Under the pieces are notes generated by a model that had not been told where the DNA came from, searched no databases, and saw only the letters and a program-made list of their open reading frames with translations. 64,000 bases of DNA. Origin: Cliona cf. orientalis. Lineage: Eukaryota; Porifera; Demospongiae; Clionaida; Clionaidae. Below, one piece after another: positions 13,201-25,800 of the stretch. The DNA lies in NCBI GenBank assembly GCA_963930775.1, contig OZ005690.1, positions 7,238,225 through 7,302,224 on the forward strand. Direction: 5' to 3'. The position numbers and the translations under genes are program-made. Positions within the stretch are counted from its first letter, which is position 1, and each line of letters opens with the position of its first letter.

Positions 13201-16186
13201 CATTAAACCATCATGCTCAAGTAATACACATACCTGTGCTTTCTCTCAATGGCTTTCATGAGACAGTTACGTCCTTCTTCATTCCTTTCAGTAACAGCTG
13301 CTCCTTTCTTGAGGAGGATCCTGACACACCTGGTGTAGCCATTTGTTGCAGCTAAAATGAGGGGCGAATGCTATAGTGCATGTAGACAACAAATTATGAT
13401 GAAATGGAAAGAAAGTACTGGCTATGTGTATGTGACAGTGTATTGCATACTTCTTGGCTAGTTGGAATGAAAGTTTCGTGAAGGCTCAGTAAGTAATTCA
13501 CAATATCATCATTCCCAGCTTTTGCTGCGCAAGAGAGAGGGGTTTCTCCACTTGACCTATTAAATCAGTAATCACATAAGTGATAAACTATATACATAAC
13601 CGCTATAATAAAAAGTGTATACATTAGGTGGTTTGGAGAGCACATCATGTCTTTAACCAGTAGTTTGACAATATCAACTGATCCATAGGAGCATGCGTAG
13701 AGAAGCAGTTTTGGACCCCACTCTTCCCAGAAACTGTCCCATGCCAATTTCTCCATATTCTGCTCTGCACAGGGCTTTGACTCCCTTTCATCAACACGCT
13801 CCTTAAGTGTTTGTATTATGCTGTGAAGAGTGAAAAGCTAAATTAAATTTTGACTGCTGGTTGCAGATTAGTTAGCATACCTTGTACGCTTATTTTCGAT
13901 TGCAATGTGCAGTGGTGTCTTTTCGTCACTGTTTTCCCACATCAATGCTGCAAACTGGCCCCTTTGAATCTTCTGTTGTGCCGACTCTCCTATTGAGATC
14001 AGTCTTCTGAACTGATTTGTAGGCTGTGCATCTCCTGTGCTTGCTGGTTCTAGCTTCAGCGATGGTAGAGGAAAAACTACCTGCAGAGCAATGCGATAAA
14101 AATCATTATACTAGCTAATAATTATAACCACACTAGACCATTGCATTAATTTCATACTTTGAATAGCTTTGAGTTTCCTGTCAGAGCAGCAATGTGACCA
14201 AGTGTGTTATCTTCATCATCAAATTTTCCAACCATCACAGTTTGGTCCAAATCACGGAGTACCTGCAGTTTGTAAATACTAAGCAGTAACTACGACATTG
14301 ATAAGATAAATTATTCAAACTTAAGGCAAGTAAAGTACCTCAAATACACAAGTGAGTTCTTCAGTTATAGCTTGTTTCCACAACTCTTCATCATTAGACA
14401 CTTTTACTACAATGAGTGTGTTGTCCTTCTGCAATATACACTCCACAACTTTTGCATGACCTCCCCGAGCTGCTTCCAATAGTGCTTTTGCCACATCACT
14501 TTTATCACCGTTTTCCGTGTACCTGCAAACAGAAGTGCACATCTCAATTACTCCATTGCCCAGTGCATGTGGTGATGGTGGTGGTGAGGGGGGTGGGAGT
14601 GGCTAAATTCATCAGTACTGAAGTAAACCCTACTAGCTGTTGATGTACAGAAGATAATGAGAATATAGAATAGTTCCTTGCAATGATACAAATTTGTACA
14701 TTTCTTTTGGCTTATTTTGACTTTTTGATGACATGCCCCTAATGGATTGGTAATTACCCTGAGTATTGTTTTTGCACACCTACATATTGCATTAAAGTAA
14801 GTGTCTCCCAATTTCAGTAAACTAATAATTATTGTTGATCTTAGACATTCATTTTCAGTCTGTGTAGTAATAGATCAGTTCATTTGAAAAAAGAAACAGT
14901 GGACAAAGTTTTAGAGTACAATGTCAAAATACATGCTCTGTGAAATGTAACAGCGCCAAATAAGAAGGCAATAATTTTTAATGTAATAGTGCACGTTTTC
15001 ATAACTATTTGCATCCAGTAACTCACATATTGAGCAAAATTCTCACTGATTCCAAATCACCTTGACCAGCAGCAATCTGTAAAGCTGTTCTTCCATTTTC
15101 ATCAGTGACAGTCAGCATACTGTCACCGTGAATTTGAAGTAGCTTTTTGATCATTTCCTTATTTCCACATGTAAGGAGTGCATGGGCAGGATGCCGACCA
15201 ACTTCACTGAACATGCTCATGGCATCTTCATTGAAGATATTCACCTCAAATACCTTTTCAATGAAGGTGAGGATTTCATGAGAAAGAAGATGCTCCTGAA
15301 GCAGCCACGAAATGTAGTGGTTGGTACCGAACTCGTAGTATTCAGAAAGGAGGTGTATTACACCAGCTGCTTCACTAGGATCAGAATCAGCAAGAATAGG
15401 ATTTGCGCCTACTTTTACCATCAGCTTTACAACATCAATTCTTTGGATCAAGATGGCTAGCTCCAGTGGAGAGCAGATGGAAATGGTTTGTCCAGTACCA
15501 ACAGCAAAAGTATGTAGGATGTTGACATTTAGATCATCACTGAGGGCTCCCTTGAGAAGATGCTCAAGTATTGCACTCTCCACCTTATTTGGACATTCAT
15601 GATGTTGGGAATATACCAAAACTTGACTCAATGGAGACCCTATCATACTGTTGCCTAAATGAAGGCCTAATTGTATAATAATACAAAATTAATAGTTGGT
15701 TAGATTAATTAAGCTGTGCACGTGTGCAACATACTTGCTCCTTCATCAATGAGCATCTCCATCATGCCCCGTTGGTTGTGAATGGCACTGTAAGCCAGCA
15801 GTGTCATGTAGTAGAGTGTACGCTGTCCCTTGCGTTTTGAAACAACTGATTGAAGGTAGTATACATCAAGGTAGTCCTCGATACCAGGGCATGTTCCAGC
15901 TGCCTCCTTCATCATATGAATTGAGTCTTTCATTTTTGCAAAATTTCCATGTTCAATAGCCTGCAGATGATTTGCATAATATAATTATTAACAATTAATA
16001 ATTTTCTTTTCATAGTACCTTCATAGCACACATAAATGATTCCTGGAAGGCAGCAGTGCAGTCCCTAAGATCAGTAAATGCAGCAGTCACCAACTCTATC
16101 TCATACTTGTAACGAAGCTCAAGCAATTTATCCATCAAAAGAGTTTTTGGTGGCAGTTGATCAACAGTTGTAGGCACTACTGCCAT
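10296..16186 (-). CDS. TRPA-like ankyrin-repeat cation channel
   Basis: Eighteen exons join in consistent phase to 1308 aa: 16019-16186, 15735-15960, 15027-15654, 14339-14522, 14158-14262, 13881-14080, 13623-13820, 13451-13556, 13234-13370, 13071-13177, 12872-13012, 12520-12788, 12254-12456, 11702-12218, 11394-11570, 11256-11324, 10692-10844, 10296-10634. The N-terminal half has ankyrin-type units (NGRTALQIAAGQGDLESVRI, GETPLSCAAKAGNDDIVNYL, HSPLILAATNGYTRCVRILL, EKTPLHIAIENK). Six membrane segments follow: S1 in 12254-12456, S2-S5 in 11702-12218 (FVVPTI in S3, FLGWLN before S4, LTFGFPFYMMFV in S5), and a pore loop (KVFLQTSGDID) with S6 in 11394-11570, ending NNFLIGMAVGE. The FLGWLN, S5 and NNFLIGMAVGE blocks fit TRPA rather than other TRP families. 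The C-terminus is a coiled coil, as expected for tetramer assembly. Ligand and gating cannot be read from sequence. Confidence 0.88.
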
Positions 16187-16733
16187 CTTTTATCTGTCAT
16201 TGTTAATAGATTATGGACATAAGTGACTAGTCAAAATAAAGCTTACATCATGGCAGATATCTAAGCTTCTGTATCAGATTCTGACCAGATTATTCCTTGT
16301 GAATTCAGCAATCCACCAGATGTAGTCACTTAGCAAGAAGGAAAGAGCTACTGCTCAGGCTGCATCTCTAGCTATTTATGCCTTTTGACTGAAAGAATAG
16401 CAGTGATCTTACTAATTACTATCAGTTGATTAATCATAATATTGTCTGTATTGTAAACAGTGCTATACAGCTATTGGCTAGTTGAAAATATTGAAACCAC
16501 TGCCTGCAAAAACCACAAACATGACTCCGTTTTATAATTATACTGGATAAAGTGTTTTGTATCAAATATAGAAAATAGTGTGGGTTTTTTGCTATAGTAG
16601 TGTATGTGTTATATAAACGTGAGTATGAGTGAGTGATCTTCTGATGCTACAATTGTACAATAATATTTAATATGCGCATGCGCCGTTGCACATGGACTCC
16701 GCGAGCTAACGACCTTTACCTATACGCTCAAAG
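16187..16733. promoter_or_regulatory. intergenic region between divergent TRPA-like and MRPL28-like genes
   Basis: About 550 bp separate the two start codons, so both promoters should lie here. AT-rich on the TRPA side, with a CpG-containing stretch (GCGCATGCGCCGTTGCA) at about 16674-16690 close to the MRPL28-like start. No clear TATA box or repeat element was seen. Confidence 0.4.
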
Positions 16734-19285
16734 ATGGTGGCTGTTGGCTACGGGTACACTTTGCTCAGGCATGTGAGGCGCAGTCTGTACCGGATAAAAA
16801 GATTCAACCCTGATACGATACTGAGAGGCGAAGAATCTGTAAAAGATATCCTTCCTTATACAATAGTTAATAAAAAGTAAGCCCGTAAGAATTAATTTTA
16901 TTAAAATCAGTGCATAATTTGATGAAATTATATGACCACTATAATATTATAAAGTCATACCATGCACGTCAGAGGATGCAAGGGCATTCATGCCTTGGAA
17001 TTCTGATTACGTAAATGGTCTGCTACATGAGCTAGCCACCTCACCAGGTTCCTCTGTATTTTCAGTGAGTACTCCTGAACATAGTACCCTTGTCCACAGG
17101 TTTAATAATCTTGTGTGCCAGCCCCTCCTATGCAAGAAGGGAGAAAGGGTTACACTAACGCATCTGGCTGGAATGCAATAATCGGGAATTCTGGTATTGT
17201 AAAATAGAAACTAACCGCCACTTCTATACTGTGTGCATAGGCCGAGCACACACAAGTACATATAGACCCAGAGGAGGTTGGATATGACGCACATCTACGC
17301 TATAGTCACATGACTTTGGTATGCAGTAATGCTGCCACATGTTCAAAAGAATGCCATTTGTAAGTGTAGCTGGTAGCTAAAATGTTTGTGTTTTTACACT
17401 ATGGCAAATTTAAAGCTGGAACAGAGATGAATCGTGTAGATTTAATGTTATAACAGCAAAAGAAACCGATATAAAAATTAATGTAAGTCACAATTTAAAG
17501 CCTTGAAGAGTTTTAGATGTTTAAATTCATGAGAAAAGAAGATCCAGCACCGTACCCCGCCCGTCCACCCCACCTACTTCTTGCAAATCAAGAAAACTCG
17601 TTTCTCAGAATATCAACACCAAAAACAGTATTTGTCGATTGCAGTCAAGTACCATAATTATGGGGCAACACGCCCACTTTTTGTGCACACATGATCATAT
17701 CCGTGTTGAAAAAGATCAGGGAGACTGGGGACAAGGCTAATCGTGTCCGACCTCCTCTGGTACAGACCACGCATAATTATATTCCAATTAATGTCATGTG
17801 ACCACAACCTGATTGGGCCGCAATGTACGTACATGTACCTTGAGGATTAGTCTCGTGACCCAGCCCCCTAAACGCATGCGAAAAGGGGTCTGATAACGTT
17901 GTGTACAACGAGTTGTCGCAGTGGAATGCAATAATTGCATACTTGCGGTTTCGTATTTTAAATTCGAAAACTATTCTACTATTTACTGGCCAAAACGACC
18001 TGTTTTACGATCGCTATCTACGATAGTTTCGTTGCCTCTATCACTCACCATTTCGAAGTAAATCTTCAGAGTTCGAGCGGTCTCTCGTTTGAATTTGAAA
18101 CTACAGTCAGCTTTTTGCGTCCAGAAATGTTCTATTTTTGCTTGCCATCAGTCCTTCGGATCGTTTTGTCGTCTTTGCCGCACACACTTCTCGAGTAGAT
18201 CAGTAGATCTTCGGTGCTGGTGGAGCACAAGCTCAAGAGAAAAAAAGATGCATATGTTTATATTACGCGAATATATAATTATAGCTATTTGATTGCAAAT
18301 GGACCGATCTGATTGGTCGCGCCACATTCCAGAGTTTGGGACAACTCGTTGTACACAATGTTGCCAGACCCCTTTTTCGCGTGCGTTTAAGGGGGCTGGG
18401 CTATGAGACTACTTGAGGATAAGGAAGTGACCCTTTTGGCCAGACCCTTTCTCACACATGCATGAAGGGGGCTGGGCACAAGACTAGGTTCTATAATTAT
18501 TATAAGGACGAGAGTAAGCACCATTAATTTTGGCATTGCATCATTATAATCTGGTACCTAGGTCAACGTTTTGAACATTCTAATTGAAGCACCAAATGCA
18601 TATCCGACTTACATGTATTTTTAGTGCTTAATTAGAACCTTTGTGGTAAACATTGAGCTATTGTTGATTCCTGAAGGAATTGCATAATAAAAATTAATGA
18701 TCAGAAATGTCGCCTCTCCCAATCATTATATTACTATACCAAGGTTGTGCTATTGTACACCATCGATGTGGCTAGATCAGAATTGATATTGACTGATGTA
18801 CCATACCCCTGTTCTTTATTTTGTCTTCCTTATTCTGCTCCGTACTATCATAGATAATTTAGACTGCGTAACCATCTATGGTACTATATAAGTGGGAACA
18901 TCTGTGTGTCAAGTAATAACTAAATTTTTTAAACCTTCACCACAGAAAACCACGCCTACGTAAGCCAGCACCTGGATGGAAGATAACCTACCACAGCATT
19001 CTTTTTCAACATGACCTGAGGGTGAGGGCGACTCTATCATGCCAACGAGCCATTGAGAAAGCGGGAGGGTTTGATCGCTACATCTACTATACTCCTGAAG
19101 AGAACCTACGCTCTCCACTTGCTGTTACTCTAAAGAGAAGAATGAATGCACTAGTGGCCAAGTACCCAACTGTTGAGCCTCCTCCTCTTGACAAACGTAA
19201 ACCCAAACCAATGCCGAAGAAGCTCAGTGTAAACATAAAACCAGTTCAGGTTTGCGACACAAACAAATATGTGTATCTGGGATAA
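16734..19285 (+). CDS. MRPL28: mitochondrial ribosomal protein bL28m-like
   Basis: Two coding exons, 16734-16876 and 18946-19285, join in phase (AA|A) to 160 aa. The second exon carries the L28-like core: GWKITYHSILFQHDLRVRAT, then CQRAIEKAGGFDRYIYYTPE and LKRRMNAL. This matches the mitochondrial L28 pattern in which a conserved beta-rich core is followed by a helix with a D-x-Y-I-L/Y-x-T-P segment. The N-terminus is basic (HVRRSLYRIKRF), as expected for mitochondrial import. The C-terminal tail is Lys/Pro-rich. The role would be a structural protein of the mitochondrial large subunit. The single 2-kb intron is filled with inverted-repeat elements. The family call rests on motif memory, not alignment. 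Confidence 0.7.
17272..17768. repeat. inverted-repeat element in the MRPL28-like intron
   Basis: Termini AGACCCAGAGGAGGTTGGA and TCCGACCTCCTCTGGTACAG are inverted complements. The interior is unique and non-coding. Probably a non-autonomous DNA transposon. Confidence 0.6.
17849..18410. repeat. inverted-repeat element, CCAGCCCCCTAAACGC termini
   Basis: Long inverted ends: AGTCTCGTGACCCAGCCCCC, then GGGGTCTG and TTGTGTACAACGAGTTGTC at the left. At the right: GACAACTCGTTGTACACAA, CAGACCCC, and GGGGGCTGGGCTATGAGACT. Arms exceed 70 bp. Related solitary ends (GGCCAGACCC..GGGGGCTGGGCACAAGACTA) lie at about 18437-18487 and 30096-30146. An ORF at 18089-18292 lies inside the element and is not considered a gene. 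Confidence 0.8.
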
Positions 19286-19816
19286 CGAAGTTGATAATTA
19301 TATAATTATTATAATTGTTTATACACAATGTATGTCATGACTGTATCAAGAAAAGTATAGCACTCAATGTGATTGGGCACTAGTTACACAGCAACTGCAC
19401 ATCCATAGTACATTGCTTGTGAGAATATGCAATACTGACAAGTCGTTGTGAGAGCCCCACACTGAAAAAAGCCACTGCTGTATAGAAACCTTGTACCAAG
19501 AGTATACGCTTGTAAGAAGGCAGCAGTGATGAACCTGAAGCATTATCAGCAGCCTATTGCGTACCTCATTTTGTCCATCACAAATTAATATCAGGAGTAG
19601 ACAAAGGATACTATCTCCATGTACATGTGTATACTCTAACATGCACAGCTTAGAGGCCACAACACAAACCAAAGGAAAGAAAATGCAGATTAAACACTTG
19701 ATACCAGCACAAACATTAGATCATTGACAAGAGACTAGGGCAATGTTACATAACAATAACTATTGATTTTATCGAGTTCAGTTCCCTTTCATGCAGAACA
19801 CACACACAGTGTTGAT
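19286..19816. other. intergenic, convergent 3' ends of MRPL28-like and Caprin
   Basis: Both neighbouring genes end here, so this must hold two 3' UTRs. AT-rich, no ORF with splice support, no repeat recognised. Confidence 0.5.
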
Positions 19817-22800
19817 TCACCTTCGTGGACCACCTCCACCGGTACGATAGTTAGGACGACCTGCAACAATGGAGCAGATTGTACGATATTAGGATCTACA
19901 GATGTACGTACATGTTAGACCACTTCTATAATATTACAGCACATCAGTATAGGTATGGGAACATGAGGCATTATCGACTCCATAGCCTGGACACACACAA
20001 TAAATGCGTATCAGATCAACATTGTAGCTAAAGCAGAAGGCAGTGTGGATCAATGCACAAACAAATCGACTTTCTCTAGAATTTTATATGGACACTTTCC
20101 AATTGTTTCAGAAAAAAAACTACCAGTGGCGGAGGTTTGATAGCAGGAGTCAGAAAGCAAACAAGCCTGGGCTTATATATGGCCTCTATAGTACAATTAC
20201 AATCTACACACAAGCCTTACCTCCACCACCACTCTTCCCTTGGTAACTTCCTCCTTGATAGCTTCGGGAGCTGTTCTGATATCCACTTTGCATCCCTTCA
20301 TATCGGCCTCCTCCTTGATAACTTTGACCATTTCTATTTATCCTGCCACCCTTTTGCTGATTACCCCATCCTCCTCCTCCTCCTCCTCCAGTACGGCGAC
20401 CCTGCCCACCAGATCCTCCCTGCTGTTGCCACCCACGGTTGTTGGGGGCATTTCGAGACTAAAAAGATCAAAACATACATGTGTACATTAACCAAGCTAC
20501 ACACAATAAAGTAATTGTACCTGTCTCTGATACGATTCCTGGTTGTATGTAGCCCCAGATCCCGGCAATGACTCCATTGTTTGACCATCAACAGCTGGAT
20601 TCGCTTGGCCTGTAGCTACATCAGTCTGATTCTCCCCACCTATTGGTTAAAGTCACATCATAACACTTGAAATTGCTAGACAGCCTGGGTACAAGACTAG
20701 AAATCACATACATATAAAAAAAGCTATTTACCCCTTCCAACTCTGCAACTTTAGCTATTGCCCCCACCATAAATTTTCTACCTATTTCGACTCTGCCTAC
20801 ATGTACCTGAATTTTCAGTTAACATAGTATCCACATGACCATTTTCTGACAGTAACTGAATGCTTTCTTGGGGTTGAGGGATTGTGCCGCCAGTAAACTG
20901 GGAGTAGTCTTGTGATGGCGGAGGCGTGATTGTTTGTGGTGCTTGTGTGACTTGTGACGTGGTGATTGGTGCAGAGGAGAGAGTTGCTTGAGGTTGTTGG
21001 AATCCTTGTGCTAAACACGACATAATTATGACATTAAAATCACTTCCATAATATGCAATTCAATGGTGAAGTCACATCCATATCCACACATTCATTAGAC
21101 ATCATAACACACTCAAATGTACACTGCATATGGCCGAAATCTGAATCCCATATAATAATATCATATTGATACCTTAAATAATATTATTATCAGTTTTACA
21201 TCACACTAAGGTATCAAAGCGCTGAACAAGATATGGACCACACACTACAAGCATTAATCATGCCAGAGGACACCCACTGTCCAATTTACCACTATCAACA
21301 GAATACAGTAGCAACATCTATACAACCATACATCTATCGACTTCTGATTCGTGCATAAAGGAGAATCCTTCTTCGGTGTTGTGTTGCAGCGGACTAGTAG
21401 CCAGGCCAGGAAACTGAGGTGATGGCGCAGAAGGCATATAACTGTACGAGGATGGAGCGAGTATGCCAAGATGAGTGGCGGGGTAATGAAGATCCCTACC
21501 CCCCCCCCCCCCCCCCAAATAAATGTGACCGTCCACGAGCAAACCGTGCATAATGCGCTGAAAAAAATTTTTGAGTTAAGGCCACCATTACCAACTACAA
21601 CCTTTGAACTATTGCTCCAGCAAATTTGAAGTCTCTAGCCCGTGTAGTCATGGAGATATGAGCAAAAATATACCCGGATCGCCCGTACTAAAGTTTTGCA
21701 AAAAATTGCAATGAACGTTGCTACGTACGTTGCACATGGAAGCCCGTATACTCACCGTTTATGGTAAATACGTGGCCCCGCCCACCAAGTCAATCAGCTA
21801 GCTGGCTGCCAAAACGCCCGAGCGAGAGCAGCAGCCAACGTTTCGATGGAAAAGAACAAGAAGGCAAGCGTTTCTAAAGATCGTTAGTACACAGAATCGA
21901 AGAAAGAAGTGGCTGGAGACTTTTTTCTGTGCAGCTGTCATACTTGCCTAGCTGCAACTATGGCAACGGCTCCGTATCATGGCCGCTCTATGTAGCCTAC
22001 TCGCCTGACTTCTTCGAGCCATAACTCGGTAAGTATAGCGTTCTAGAAGCTACGAAGCAGATTTTTGTGTAGAGGAATGATTCCTCTATCGATCTATACA
22101 AAAAAGTGAAAATCGATAGTTATCACCATAGGCGATTATTTTGGCCTGTATCTCAGACTGATATCCAGCGCATTATGCATGGTTTTCTCGTGGACGGTCA
22201 CAAATTATGATTGAAAGGGCCCACTTTGCACAAAGCATCAAATCTTATCATTAATTTTTTCCCCAAATTGTCCCTTTTGACTTTGGCATTCTACACACTA
22301 AACAAATCCAAACCAGAGATTCTCGTCCAAAACACCGAGTGCCTACCATGTCTGGGTGGGGCATGAAATTTACAAGTTAATCGTAGAGTATTTACACCAA
22401 GATTGAAGCTCATACAGCTATTACAGTGATGCATGATCAAAACCAATTGCACAAAGTGGGCTCTTTCTCTAATCTTTTCACAATAATTACATGTATTCTG
22501 TAACATATACCATACATGCAGCTTCTATATCTTTCCCTTTGTCGTGCATATACATGCACCTCAAATTGTAGTCACATGTGCTCATTCAATTGAGTGGGCG
22601 TGACCATGATTGCAAAATTTAATTGTAAACAAGCAATTCTGTTCAGGACAGAAGCATGACAGAAAACTACCTTGGCTTGGTTCTATAGTAGCATAGCTAC
22701 TTTCTTGTCAATGGCATCTAGAGTACCTAAAGTACATGTACACGTATCTTTGTTCATTTATGAATGACATTTCCAATAAGTAGTAGCCTCACTCCAAGAA

Positions 22801-25800
22801 GGCTGAAATTAGTAGTAGCCACTGCTACTATTCAAACAAAAAGGGTATACACACACATAAAAGCTGAAGCACATACCTCATCATAGTAGATTGAGTAATA
22901 ACTGACGGAGGGGCCACCATTACAGTGTGTTGGTTAATTTCACTGTCAGGTATGATCCCAGTCTCTGTGTTGATGGTCATGAAGTGGTGTTCTTCAGTGG
23001 CAGGCTCTCCTCGAACTGCCTCCTCCACAGGCAAACCTGCCTCTTCACTGTAATCAACACTCTCAGCTGCAAGGTCTTCGATATTCGAAGTCACCTGATC
23101 ATCAGCTGACTTGTAGTCATCCTCCTGATCCTCATCCTGAAGTAAGGATACAACAGCTGAATTACACGGAATGATTTTTTATGGAGGGTAATGAGGGGGG
23201 ATCTTCATCCTCCCCCAAGAGACCTTTAAAATGTAGATACATTTACATGCAGGCACACAGTAGCCACCGTTGACAGGCGTGGCCTACATGTATGTAGATA
23301 CATTCGTACAATAATAATGGTGATGTAAATCATTGAGGGGGCGAGCCTTCACCCATAGCATGTATAGCTATCTGTTCCAATTCACTCGAGCACTGGCAAT
23401 CTATCATCGCTACAAAGATCGAGAAATGAAGATAAAATTTTAAGTACAGTCAGTTGCATACTTTCCTTGTGTACACTACTCAAGCTGGATGTGAGCTGCA
23501 TCTGTTGGTGAGCTACATTTAGAGATAGTACGTGGCCAACATTTTTATCGCAATAAGTGCTATGCCAATGAGCATGTAGACAATGTTTAGTGTGGGGCTT
23601 GCTCAGCTCCGCCCCAACTATAGCATACAGAGCTACAAAATGAGCATCTCAAATAAATCCTCCAATTAGCTTTGCTTTATGACTAGCTTACACACAAAAA
23701 TTAATACGTAATTAAACAAGCAGGAGGGCAGAGAAATGCTTATCCCAGAAAAAATTCCAGGATCCAGCTAAGGTTTGAACTCGGAACCTTCTGATTACAA
23801 GTAAGACACTTTTACCACTGAGTTACTAGAGCCAAGTGGCAGCAGACTGTACAAAGATGGTACATGTATTTTCTTGCTACCTCATTCAAACGCCAGGTAC
23901 ACTTCCCTCCTCTAAAGGTGGTGCAACTGAATCATGCTTTGCTGCTGGACAGCTAGGTGCACAAGGTCCTCCTACCAGTCCTCATCATTCAAGGCTGCAC
24001 TTCTCTCCCCTTGCCTGTTAAACATCTTTCCCCAATAAACCCAGTTTACTTGTGTCCACGTCCATCCACAGTGTGTTAAAGGTACACACCATCATAGTTC
24101 AAAATACAACAGATCGACTCCAATATCAAAATACAAGATACGTGGATATACATGTACAAGGTAGACTATTCTTAAGTATCCTATTACCTGTTCCTCTTCC
24201 TCCTCCTCTTCGTTCTCTTGTTGCTGGTCAAAGTAGCCACACTCATCAACACCTTGCATCAACACGTTCAGCTGCTTGTCTGGACAAAAGTTAAGGAAAT
24301 GCCCACTTGGGACAATATCTGCAACATATTGCAGTTTCCATAACCTTAGAAAGCACAATAATTATGCATGCATAAATTTTATCTTGTTATCAAAATTGGA
24401 TTGAACAACTTGAATACACACTAATCGCTACGTAGACTATGTGGATCATGGGCTTATTGAGCCGCCAATGGATACATGTAGTTCCCATGACTTCCCTTGA
24501 ACTCTGTTCCATCATCAAAATTATACTCTCACCAGCCAGGTCTAACTCCGATTTATAACTGTAGGAAAAACATACGATGCTAGGTCAACAGTAAAGCCAG
24601 GAGTTACATACAATCAACAAGCTACAATATGAAATATGTGCAAGGTGGGCCTTTCATGAGGTTTAACACAGTTAAACCAAGTTAACCGGGAGGCAGGCCG
24701 AGCTAGTAGTGAAGGGGTGGGGTGTGCTAGCCTAGCGTAGCACCGCCAGCGAAGGTACATGTAGGTATGACGGTAATTGGTTGACGTGATCGGTGGAATT
24801 TAGCAGGTTGCTATGGTACATGTACTTAGGGATTTAAAAGGAGTATTGGTAAATGCAAACGGCAGTCTGAACTGTCTACTTAGCAACGGATGGTGAGCGA
24901 AAAAAAGGAGCATCTCCCACCATCCCTCCCTACTTGTCTACTGAGAATTTTAAGTACCAGTGACACTGGTTAGGAGATTCTCAGTGTGACCACTGTCGAG
25001 TCAGATTGGATGGATTGGAGTAATGAATCCTCCCTATTTGGATCCCTTCAAGCAAGATGAGGATGTAAAAGGGGCGTGACAGCTGTAGTGGCCCTAGCTT
25101 GGCTGCTGCTGGAGACAGTGGCATGTATATGCCGTGGGCATGCACAACATCAACAGCATATAGTAATACGAATGCCCCAAGGCAGTTCTATGCCACACCC
25201 AACAACTGACTCAGCATGACCTCCATACAAGGTAAAAGGTGAGTTACGGACGAACGAACCAGTTAATCTCACAAAATACATGTAAATGTACAATCCTTCA
25301 ACAACCAATACATTAATAATCAATGCAAATCCCATACTTGATGTTATCAGCTCTGGTTGGGGTGAGGAGTTTATAGAGCTCATCCAATCGTCCAAGGTCT
25401 TCTTCATTTAATTTCTACACAAGAATCAAGTATGACAAACTTTATATAGAATGGAATGTGTACATACCATATCATCATGAAAATAAGCACTCCCAGTAAA
25501 GATAGCCCAGGAACCACTTGTTTTTGCATATAGATGCATAATGCTTTTAATGCTGCCCTCTCCCCAAGTTTAATTAACTTACTAGCCTTTTCTACCCACT
25601 AATAATCTGAGGTATAGATAGGTGTAGGGGTCTGGTGATGTCAGTCAAAACATTAATTATTTCCAAAAAGCCGTTTAGCCAATTACTTACATTCCTTGTA
25701 CAGAGTACAAGTTTTATGACAGAGAGTACACCCCATACCTCCCTCTCTCAATATTATACTACTTGCATACCACGGCACCATTAGAACCAGCTCTAAAGTT

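Noticed and set aside
18089-18292. 67-codon Cys-containing ORF in the MRPL28-like intron
   Set aside because: Lies wholly inside the inverted-repeat element 17849-18410.
23750-23832. Functional tRNA-Thr gene
   Set aside because: Acceptor ends do not pair and the D and T arms are poor; a SINE head or pseudogene fits better.
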